Positions 17,229 through 24,816 of a stretch of DNA of 64,000 nt are shown piece after piece. This DNA is from Candidatus Solirubrobacter pratensis (GTDB lineage Bacteria > Actinomycetota > Thermoleophilia > Solirubrobacterales > Solirubrobacteraceae): assembly GCF_000425945.1 (NCBI RefSeq), contig NZ_KE384480.1, positions 838,599 to 902,598 of the forward strand, in the 5' to 3' direction. A program made the translations under genes and the position numbers. Below the pieces are notes generated by a model that saw only the letters and a list, made by a program, of their open reading frames with translations, did no database searches and was not told where the DNA came from. Each line of letters starts with the position of its first letter. Positions within the stretch are counted from its first letter, which is position 1.

Positions 17229-18663
17229 ATGGGCCGCATCAGTAAACAGGAGTGGGTCCAGCGCGCCGCGAAGGTCGGCCTGCGCTGGTGCGAGGCAGTT
17301 GCCAACGCCACGACCAAGACGAGAGCTGTCTGTCGCGCTTGCGACCACGAATGGAGCACTTGGCCCAGCAACGTCACCGCCGGTCACGGCTGCCCGGTCT
17401 GTCGGCAGGCCGAAGGCCAGCACAAGCGGCGCCTCGGTGCGCAATGGCAGGAGCGCGCCGGTGCGATGGACGTCACGTTCGTTCAGACGCCGACCAGCGG
17501 CTCGCGAAACACTCCGGCGCGCTGCGACCGCTGCGGGCATGAATGGTCGCCGAAGCCGCACAACGTCGCCAACGGCCACGGCTGCCCGGCCTGCGCGAGG
17601 ACGTTGCGCGTCACCCAGGAGCAGTGGGACGAGCGCGCCGCGAAGGTTGGCCTGCGTTGGCTTGAGGCGGTGACGGCGAGCGCGGTCCCGGCGCTGTGAG
17701 AGTGCCTGACGTGTCGGAGGACGTTCACGCGCATCCCGTCCGGGGTCGCGCGTGGCGCCGGGTGCTCGGCGTGTGCGCGCGGGTCGCTGACCGCTGAGCA
17801 GTACCGGGCGCTCGCAGCCGCGAAGTCAATCCGGCTGGCCGAGCCGGTGACCGCAGCCCACCGGCAGGTGCCAGCGACGTGCCTCGTGTGCGGCTACGAG
17901 TGGCGGCTGGTGGCCCGGCAACCTCCGCAAGGGCGCCGGCTGCGCGAAGTGCGCGGGTCGCGCCCCGGTCCCGCAGACGGTCTGGGACGCGCGGGCCGCG
18001 AAGGTCGGCCTGCGCTGGCGCGAACCGGTCATATCGCACGCAAGTCGGCCTCTGGTGGCCTGCCAGACCTGCGGGCATGAGTGGCGCGTCCAGCCGGGCA
18101 ACGTCGCTGCCGGCCAGAGCTGCCCGATGTGCGCGCACAACGCGCCTGTCGACAAGGCCGAGTGGGATCGGCGCGCCTCGAAGGTCGGGCTGCGCTGGAC
18201 TAGCGCGGTCATCGCCTCGAGCCTCAGGACGCCCGCCGAGTGCCTGACGTGCGGGCATCGCTTCACCCCGTTCGCGCGCAATGTCGGCTCCGGGCAGGGC
18301 TGCCCGGCGTGCGCCACCTACGGCTTCAACCCGGCCGAGCCGGCCGTCGTGTATCTACTGCGCGCCGACGACGGCGCGCTGAAGGTCGGCATCGCCAACC
18401 AGACCTCCACGAGGCTGGAGCAACACCGGCGCGCCGGCTGGCAGACGCTTCGTGTCTGGACCTGCGAACGCGGTGACCACGCCCGTGATATCGAACGGGG
18501 AGTGATCGCGTGGTGGCGCGACGAATTGGGCCTCCCGCCGGCGCGTACCATCGGGGACGGCTGGACGGAGACCGTCCACGAGGACCTTCTCGACGCCTCC
18601 GCCGTGCAACAGCACGTCGATCAGGTGCACTCGCGGACCGTAACTGTCACCAGGCCCGCTTGA
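17229..18663 (+). pseudogene. Six zinc-ribbon repeats plus GIY-YIG-like domain, interrupted
   Basis: Six repeats of about 55-60 residues are readable. Each starts with a W-x2-RA.KVGLRW.EAV segment and ends in a treble-clef or ribbon motif such as CRACDHEW..NVTAGHGCPVC, CDRCGHEW and CQTCGHEW. After the sixth, residues such as VVYLLRADDGALKVGIANQ, RLEQHRRAGW and RDIERGVIAWWRDELG resemble a GIY-YIG nuclease domain. The array resembles zinc-ribbon repeats found next to nuclease domains in mobile DNA. An in-frame TGA (17697-17699) breaks repeat 3, and one base is shifted near 17915-17925 in repeat 4; the rest of the frame then runs to 18663. The protein as encoded stops after two and a half repeats. 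Confidence 0.7.
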
Positions 18664-19132
18664 AGCCCTTCGCAACGCGGCGGACCGATTTCCTCTGTGA
18701 CGCGCACTGCAATCGGCGGCCTCCACTGGAACCTCGCGTGGGAGCTGTTCCGCCGCGAGGCCCTGACACTAGGCGGGCGGTCGTGCCCGCTCGCCTGGCC
18801 GTCATCCAACTCGTGCGGAACTTGGCCTTGCCCGGCCGCGTGCGACACGCGATCCGTAACCGGCGAAAGACAAGGCGCCCGTGGTACGGCACCGACAGCG
18901 AGGACTCCTTGTCGCCCACGCGGGCACGCATCCGAACGCCGCCACGCACTGCGAGGAGCTCGAGAAGTTCCGCGACCTCCTACTCGACGACGTGCGTCCG
19001 CGCGCCCGCCGGGAACACGTACGAGGAGATGCCGCCAATCCTCAACGCCCGTGGGCTGCAAGATCTCGTGACGGCTGTCAACCGCAGTCAGCGGCCGTGG
19101 GGCTACGGCGAGGGCTTCTGCGCGTCCGTAGC
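18664..19132. other. Unresolved stretch, probably a gene remnant
   Basis: About 470 bases with competing frames on both strands. On the plus strand one frame shows HPNAATHCEELEKFRDLLLD near 18920-18980, and another shows GNTYEEMPPILNARGLQDLV near 19012-19071. Both look protein-like but are out of phase and have no start. No family is recognised. Confidence 0.3.
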
Positions 19133-19479
19133 TCAGTGCTTGAAGACCCGGATGACATCGACCAAGCCGGCACGCTCGCATACCTCGGTCAGGACAGCCT
19201 TTGCCGCCTCCGGCTGTTCAGGCATAGCGTCGAGCGCCGCCGACGCCCGGCTCACGTCCGCAAGCGTGATCCGCGAGCGCGCCGAGCAGAGCTTGGCGAT
19301 CCAGCGAACGGCGGCCCGCTGGTAGGTCTCGGCTCCGCTCGCTGGATGACCAGCAGGATCGCCGCCGCGTCCCTCACGCCGATACGCGGCAGCTCCGCAA
19401 CGGCCTCGCGGATCAGCCGCAGGTCGCCGCCGGCGAGCGTCCGGTGGAAGCTGCTGCATGGGCTGCCTTTGCTCGTCAT
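19133..19479 (-). pseudogene. Small helical protein behind a LexA box, frameshifted
   Basis: From the ATG at 19479 the frame reads MTSKGSPCSSFHRTLAGG, then LRLIREAVAELPRIGVRDAA and ILLVIQRAEP. The sensible continuation (ETYQRAAVRWIAKLCSARSR, ADVSRASAALDAMPEQPEAA, then VCERAGLVDVIRVFKH) is in another frame and stops at 19133. One missing base near 19330 explains it. Repaired, the product has about 115 residues and is all helical with no recognised domain. A perfect LexA box (19483-19496) lies four bases upstream of the ATG, so the gene would have been under SOS control. Confidence 0.6.
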
Positions 19480-19482
19480 GGT

Positions 19483-19496
19483 CGAACATATGTTCG
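19483..19496. promoter_or_regulatory. LexA (SOS) box
   Basis: CGAACATATGTTCG, a perfect palindrome matching the Gram-positive and actinobacterial LexA pattern CGAAC-N4-GTTCG. It sits directly upstream of the small gene at 19133-19479. Confidence 0.75.
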
Positions 19497-19618
19497 CATG
19501 TCGTCCGGCGGCTACACGCGCTCTGGAGGGCCCGCTTCGCAATTTGCGCAATGCGACGTACCCCGGTGCCGATCGAGACCCGTCCGCGCCGGCGGCCGCT
19601 CAGCGGCCGTGTAAACGT

Positions 19619-20893
19619 CTACGCCGCGCCGAGGCGTGCGACGGCGGCCGACGCTACCTCGTCGGCGCTGACGACCCACAGTGGATCGCCTGGGACAGGA
19701 GCCGCGTCCCGGAAAGCGTCGGAAGCCGGCGCTACGAGCCAGCCGGCTGGGGTCGGGCCGAACAGGTCAGCGCGATCCGACAGATAACCCAGCAGCTGCG
19801 ACAGTCCAGCGCCAAGGTAGCTCGGCGAGCGGGTGGCCTTGAGCTCGAGCACGATGCAATCTGCCTGCGCGCCTGTTCGCCGGATCGTCAGATCCGGCTG
19901 CGAGAATCCCGGATGGAAGCCGTGGCGCTTGGCGACCATCCAGCGGCGGGACGCTCCCGGGGCGGCCGGCCAGCCTTGGTAGACCAGCTGGACCTGGTCG
20001 CCGTCGTGCAACTGGTAGCGCGCGTAGGGATCGGTCCCATCCGCCCCGACCAGCAAGCGAGCGAGTCGAGGACCGCCAGCGGCATGAGCAAAGGCGCGGG
20101 CAAGGCGAAGCGCCACCATCACCTCGAATAGGCGCCACGCCTTGTCCGGCACGAAATAGCGCTCGCAGAGAGTCTTCACCAGCGCTTGTGCGCTGGGCTG
20201 CTGCGCGGCCAGCAGCGTTCGCACAACCCGTCCCACATGGACGCGGTAAAACGCCGATCGCGTCGCGGCGAGCCGTTGCAGCGTGCGGGCGTCCGGACGC
20301 TGGGGCGTCACCTCACGCAGCCACTCCACCCGCCAGGCACGACGCACGGTGAAGAGCACTTCGCTCAGCCGCGCCTGCCACCCGACCTCGGTCCCGCTTG
20401 GCCCGGCACCCGCCACCAGGCGAAGAGCCCTCAGCGCTGCTACCTCGAGCTCGCGCAGAGCCCAGGCCACCGCGCGATTCTCCGGGGTGTCGAAGATACG
20501 ACGGCCCGGACGCACGACGAAGAGCGTCGGGTCTGCGCCGGAGCCGGCACGAGCTCTCACCGTCGCCGACCAGTCGACGGGACCACGAACCGCCTGCGTG
20601 ACTTCGCGAGGCCGGACAGACGACATGACCGGCCGGCGTAGTCCCTGCGGAAGCGTCCCGATGAACGCGGACACCGCTTCCGAAAGGCAGAGGTGCGTTG
20701 CGATCACCCGCCGCAGGTCCTCAGGATGCAGGCCGGTTAGCCCCTCCACGTCGCCAACCGGATCGTGGCGCTCGCTGGCCGCTGGAGCAAGGAAGAGCGG
20801 TAGGTGCTCGCGAACCTCGGCGAGCATGGCTTGATAGTCATCTGGCGAGAAGGCGTGGGATTCGACGCCGATCCCGGCCTCCGTGACGCTCAT
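19619..20893 (-). CDS. McrC-like PD-(D/E)XK nuclease subunit
   Basis: A 424-residue protein, the likely nuclease partner of the McrB-like ATPase encoded upstream. The nuclease core lies near the C-terminus: PDLTIRR (Asp334), then IVLELKAT with Glu350 and Lys352, which is the PD...E-x-K pattern, followed by a helix (LGAGLSQLLGYLSDR). The N-terminal 300 residues are mostly helical (RRIFDTPENRAVAWALRELE; VRTLLAAQQPSAQALVKTLC) as in McrC/DUF2357-type proteins. The start at 20893 overlaps the ATPase stop by four bases (ATGA), so the two are translationally coupled. A longer frame to 20941 would run into the ATPase gene and is less likely. McrBC enzymes cut DNA carrying modified bases; substrate preference cannot be read here. 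Confidence 0.75.
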   Translation of the reverse strand: MSVTEAGIGVESHAFSPDDYQAMLAEVREHLPLFLAPAASERHDPVGDVEGLTGLHPEDLRRVIATHLCLSEAVSAFIGTLPQGLRRPVMSSVRPREVTQAVRGPVDWSATVRARAGSGADPTLFVVRPGRRIFDTPENRAVAWALRELEVAALRALRLVAGAGPSGTEVGWQARLSEVLFTVRRAWRVEWLREVTPQRPDARTLQRLAATRSAFYRVHVGRVVRTLLAAQQPSAQALVKTLCERYFVPDKAWRLFEVMVALRLARAFAHAAGGPRLARLLVGADGTDPYARYQLHDGDQVQLVYQGWPAAPGASRRWMVAKRHGFHPGFSQPDLTIRRTGAQADCIVLELKATRSPSYLGAGLSQLLGYLSDRADLFGPTPAGWLVAPASDAFRDAAPVPGDPLWVVSADEVASAAVARLGAA

Positions 20894-22917
20894 GCTCCCG
20901 CCAGCGCCACTGTCGACAGCGCAGTCTTCAACGCAGACCACGCCGTCTCAGACGGGGTAGGCCAGACACCCTGCAGCAACGCCGTGAACCTCTCAACGTC
21001 CGCCGGTGGCGCCCCTTCGTACTGCGGAACGGCGTACAGACGCACGGCGGTGAGGAACGCCTCAACAGCGTCGGTGTAGGGCGCGCTCCCCGACGATGTG
21101 GTCGTGAGGGCGCGTTCGGTGAACGCGGCTACGTCGAGCAGGATGGCCGGACCGAGCGGCACTGGGCCGTGGGCGATCGCCATCGCGGCATCGACGATCG
21201 CGTCGCGCTCGGGTTGCGGGAGCTCGGCGACTCGGGTGGCGAATAGAGCCCGATAGGCCTGAGGCTCCGGCAGCGGCACGTCGATCACCGCGAACCGCCG
21301 AAGAAAGGCAAAGCTCAGCTGGAAGAGGCTGGCTTTATCGGACACGTTCATGGTGCCGAGTAGGCGCCAGGCGGGCGTGATCGCGTAGCGCGTCTTGGCC
21401 TCCGACACCGTTTGTGCCCAACCGATGTCCACGTTCTTGCCGGCCTGGCGATACGGCAAGAGCACGGTTTCCTTGCCGTCCATGCCAGCGCCGGCGAGCA
21501 GCGTGAACAGCGGGCCGAACGCCTTGTCGATGTCGGCTCGGTTCAGCTCGTCGATCACGAGCCAGGAGCCGTTCTCGAACGAGCGCAGCACCAGGCCGGG
21601 CTCGAAGAGCAGCGCCCCTCCTTCTTGCGGGAGGTAGCCGCCGACCGTGTCGAAGGTGGTCCAGTCGGCGGTGGCCGTGGTAACGCGATAGCGGCTCTCG
21701 ACCACCGCGCGACAGAGCGCACTCGCCACTGTGGACTTACCGGTGCCCGGCGGGCCGGATAGCAAGAGGTGCTTGCCAGAGCGCAGCGCGGTTACGGCCT
21801 CGGCGAGAACGCTGGTGGGCAGCACCATGCCATCAGGCAGCTGCGCCTGCACCGCTTCGACCGTAAGTCCCTGCAGCTTCTCGAGATCGATCTGTTCGGG
21901 ATCGTCTCCATCCTCCTCCGGCCACTGCTCGGTTACGTCCGGGCCAGAAAGAGGCTGCGATGGCGACGGCGCGGGCCGCTTGCGGATCTCGAGCGCCTCG
22001 GTGACCTTGCGAGGCAGGATCACGTAGCGATCGTGAAAATGAGCGAACTCCTCCACCTCGCGCACCGCGTCGCCGCTCGCCATGAATTCCTGCAGCTCCT
22101 TCGCGCCATGCAGCGCCCGGGCGGGGCGGAAGTAGTCGGACTTGGTGGCCTTGCTCTGTGCCTCCTCGAGCAGCCCACGCAGATCGCCAGGCGCCACTGC
22201 GATCGCTTCACCGTCGGGCGTCAAATTGCCGGCTGACTTGCAGACGTGCAGGCCCGGCATGCCGCTGTCCGTCACCAAAAACGCGCGGTCTCCAACTACG
22301 GGATCAAGGCCCGCCTCGGCGAGCAGCGCCGCCGCGTCCACTGGTGCGCCGGCGCGCACCAGGGTTTCCTGGCGCAGGTACTGCGCGCCGCGTTCGGCGA
22401 CCCCACCTGCCTCGAGCACCTTCGCGCCGGCGCCGTCGGGGAGTGGCTGGATGTGCCGGTTGGGCGCCGCCATCGCCTTGAACTGGCCTGCGAGCTCAAC
22501 GGGCACGGCGCGCAGTTTCAAGAACTCCGACGTCGAGATCGGGTGCTCGAGCCACTCGAGCTCGACTTCAACCATGGCCCAGGGATCGATGCTTGGGAAG
22601 CGATCGTCGTCATCGAGATGGGCCTTGACCCGCATGACAAACGGCACCGCGCCGTCACCCCAGGCGACCTTCTCCTCGTACTCGGCGCGCCAGACGTCGA
22701 AGTCGTCACCCCAGACTTCACAAATGCCTCGTATGTAGTCCTCCTGGCCCGAGGCTCCGCCCCAGACTGGAGCTTGGGCGAACTTGGGCACGATCAGGTC
22801 GCCCGGCTTCATGGTCCGGATGACCTCAGCCTCCTGACCGTCCCACGGCCACCCGAACTGGTCGTGGTGGGCCGGCACCCACGAGATCATGTTGGTCGAG
22901 ACGGTCCAGTCAGCCAC
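20890..22917 (-). CDS. McrB-like AAA+ NTPase with N-terminal recognition region
   Basis: A 675-residue motor subunit. The AAA+ domain fills about residues 345-640: Walker A GPPGTGKST (388-396), Walker B WLVIDELNRAD (452-462, the McrB-type hydrophobic-DE-x-NRA form), sensor GTMNVSDKA (521-529) and the arginine pair LRRF (539-542). McrB hydrolyses GTP; whether this one prefers GTP cannot be told. Residues 1-140 (MISWVPAHHDQFGWPWD; MKPGDLIVPKFA; YIRGICEVWGDDFDVW) resemble EVE/PUA-like modules that sense modified bases, a weak match. Residues about 175-310 are a second unnamed module. It is first in a two-gene operon with the McrC-like nuclease, and divergent from the cassette at 23388. Confidence 0.8.
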   Translation of the reverse strand: MADWTVSTNMISWVPAHHDQFGWPWDGQEAEVIRTMKPGDLIVPKFAQAPVWGGASGQEDYIRGICEVWGDDFDVWRAEYEEKVAWGDGAVPFVMRVKAHLDDDDRFPSIDPWAMVEVELEWLEHPISTSEFLKLRAVPVELAGQFKAMAAPNRHIQPLPDGAGAKVLEAGGVAERGAQYLRQETLVRAGAPVDAAALLAEAGLDPVVGDRAFLVTDSGMPGLHVCKSAGNLTPDGEAIAVAPGDLRGLLEEAQSKATKSDYFRPARALHGAKELQEFMASGDAVREVEEFAHFHDRYVILPRKVTEALEIRKRPAPSPSQPLSGPDVTEQWPEEDGDDPEQIDLEKLQGLTVEAVQAQLPDGMVLPTSVLAEAVTALRSGKHLLLSGPPGTGKSTVASALCRAVVESRYRVTTATADWTTFDTVGGYLPQEGGALLFEPGLVLRSFENGSWLVIDELNRADIDKAFGPLFTLLAGAGMDGKETVLLPYRQAGKNVDIGWAQTVSEAKTRYAITPAWRLLGTMNVSDKASLFQLSFAFLRRFAVIDVPLPEPQAYRALFATRVAELPQPERDAIVDAAMAIAHGPVPLGPAILLDVAAFTERALTTTSSGSAPYTDAVEAFLTAVRLYAVPQYEGAPPADVERFTALLQGVWPTPSETAWSALKTALSTVALAGA

Positions 22918-23387
22918 GCGCGGACAGTAGCGAGATCCACCGGGGGGCGAAGGTCGCCCAAGGGGCCCTACCGGGTGACGACCGGCTAACTCCGCCGCGG
23001 TGGGCGGCCGGTCGTCGGATCAGGCGGCCGACCTCTCGCCAAGACGAATCGCGCCGACGAACACGGGTCAGGCGAACGGGGTGGGCGTGCCGGCCCGTCG
23101 ACGGAGTTCCCCAACCACTACGGCGACGAGGTCATGAAGACGTACACGGTGGCGTGAGCGTGCGGCTCATGCGCGGGGCTGAGTCTGTGCTCTGACGAGC
23201 GGAACCGGGGCCTGGAGAGTCATCCGGGCAGCCCGCTCGCGTGCCGTGCTGAGTTCTCCGGAGTTGCTCGCCCAGGCCGCAGGGCATCCGAGTTCTCGTC
23301 GCCATTTGGGCGAAACCGCGACGACATCGCGTCGCAACCGGCACCGTCGCTGGAGGGTCGCCGATCGGTCGCGTAGCGTTCCCGCAC
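22918..23387. other. Divergent promoter region between two defence systems
   Basis: 470 bases between the McrB-like gene and the three-gene cassette. No protein-like frame is found. It contains an inverted repeat with 10-bp arms, GACGACCGGC at 22977-22986 and GCCGGTCGTC at 23007-23016, about 60 bases upstream of the McrB start. Both operons must be promoted from here. Confidence 0.5.
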
Positions 23388-24323
23388 ATGGATCAACGCG
23401 CGCCATACCAATGGGGAGGCAAGGAGTGGGAGAGCTACTGCCTCCAGTTGTTGATCCGCCGACACGTCAATTCCTACGCGCGCATGCCCGATACCGACGC
23501 CGGCGATCTGGGCATGGAGGGCTACTCAACAGACGGCAGTCGTTGCGCCTACCAGTGCTACGCGCCCGAAGCCGAGGAGACGCTGAAGCGCGCCGAGGCC
23601 CAGATCCGCAAGATCAACCGGGACCTCAGGAAGTGGAAAGACAGACCGACCGAGGTTGCAGCGCATCTCAACGGAGTGGTGGTCAGCCGATGGATCCTCC
23701 TGACGCCGACCCACGACTCGAAGGCGGTCACCAAGCACTGCCGCAAGAAGGAGCAGGAGATGCGCTTGCTCGATCTCGAGTTCCTCGACCGCGATTTTCG
23801 TGTCGATGTCCAGACAGCCGAGATCCACTTCACTGCCGAGCGGCGGCTGCTCGAGGAGGAGGGCGTTGGAGTAGTCAAGGCGCCGCCGGCGGACGTGCAG
23901 CCCGAGGAGCTTGAGCGCCTGGCAGAGGAGCGGCCCGATCTTCTGCGCAATTTGGAGCAGAAGATCGAACGGCTCCTGCCAAGCCGCTCTGAGCAGGTCA
24001 GGCAGGGCCTCCGGGAATTCATGCAGCATGCGGCCGTGGATGCGGCGAACCTCGAGGACCACCTCAGGATTAACCATGCCCCCACATACGAGCTGTTCTT
24101 GCGCGAGCGCGACGCCGAGGAGCGGGCGGTGCAGCTCGAGAGCTTCACGGGAGCGAGCGTGCAGCCGACCTACGTCAACACGGTCCGCGAGCGTTACGAG
24201 AGCCGGTTGCGGCGCGAGGTGCCCGGGCTGCGAAAGGGCGATGAAGCGGATCGGCTCTCGCACGGAGGCGTCGCGGATTGGCTACGACGTTGCCCGATGG
24301 ACTTCCCCACGTCCGCCAGTTGA
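23388..24323 (+). CDS. ABC-three-component-type nuclease-fold protein
   Basis: A 311-residue protein, first of three tightly linked genes. The N-terminal part (about residues 7-70) reads YQWGGKEWESYCLQLLI, then DTDAGDLGMEGYSTDG and CAYQCYAPEAEETLKRA. This looks like a restriction-endonuclease fold in which the usual final lysine after Gln is replaced (QCY, not Q-x-K). I recall this block from ABC-3C-type cassettes. Residues about 80-160 continue with strands (VVSRWILLTPTHDSKAV) and a possible CRKKEQEM segment. Residues about 165-310 are long helices (EELERLAEERPDLLRNLEQK). It is probably a DNA-binding or cutting effector regulated by the ATPase. Catalysis is uncertain because of the changed residue. 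Confidence 0.65.
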   Translation: MDQRAPYQWGGKEWESYCLQLLIRRHVNSYARMPDTDAGDLGMEGYSTDGSRCAYQCYAPEAEETLKRAEAQIRKINRDLRKWKDRPTEVAAHLNGVVVSRWILLTPTHDSKAVTKHCRKKEQEMRLLDLEFLDRDFRVDVQTAEIHFTAERRLLEEEGVGVVKAPPADVQPEELERLAEERPDLLRNLEQKIERLLPSRSEQVRQGLREFMQHAAVDAANLEDHLRINHAPTYELFLRERDAEERAVQLESFTGASVQPTYVNTVRERYESRLRREVPGLRKGDEADRLSHGGVADWLRRCPMDFPTSAS

Positions 24324-24324
24324 G

Positions 24325-24816
24325 ATGCCACCGCTAAGCAACCAAGAAGTCGACGAGCTCCTCCGCGCGCCCTTCACCTACCAGCAGCGGCCTCGGCCCG
24401 TGCCCGCCGACGGTCGCCCCGTCTGGCGGGTGCCGTACGTGCTGCTGCTGGTCCGAGCCTGCCGAGCCCAGGCCGCGTCGCTGCAACAGCTGCATGTGCT
24501 GAACTGGGCGCTGCGTAGTACGCGTGGCGCGGAGCAGCTTGGCCTGTTCCTGGCAGGCGAGCTCGCCGCCGAGCAACCGGCGGTGAGGTATGAGCCGGCG
24601 TTGGACCGCGCCGTGGCGCTCGCCGGCGGACTGGAGCTGCTCACCTTTGACCGCAAGCTCTGGCGTCTCAACGACGCCGGCAGGGCGCTCGTCGCCCATC
24701 TGGACGAGGACCCCTCGCTGCTATCGGACGAGAAGCAGCGGCTTGCGATCATAGGCACGCCTCTGACGCAAGCCGCCGTCTCGGGGCTTCTCCGGCGCGA
24801 GCCGACAGCCGCATGA
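24325..24816 (+). CDS. ABC-three-component middle component
   Basis: A 163-residue protein starting one base after the preceding stop (TGAGATG). Residues about 12-60 hold a conserved-looking RPRPVPADGRPVWRVPYVLL block. They are followed by helices (ASLQQLHVLNWALRSTRGAE) and a short winged-helix-like end (LELLTFDRKLWRLNDAGRAL). Its small size, position between the nuclease-fold protein and the SMC-like ATPase, and helical wHTH-like build match the middle component of ABC-3C systems, thought to link effector and ATPase. It ends in a four-base ATGA overlap with the ATPase gene, implying coupled translation in fixed proportion. Confidence 0.6.
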   Translation: MPPLSNQEVDELLRAPFTYQQRPRPVPADGRPVWRVPYVLLLVRACRAQAASLQQLHVLNWALRSTRGAEQLGLFLAGELAAEQPAVRYEPALDRAVALAGGLELLTFDRKLWRLNDAGRALVAHLDEDPSLLSDEKQRLAIIGTPLTQAAVSGLLRREPTAA

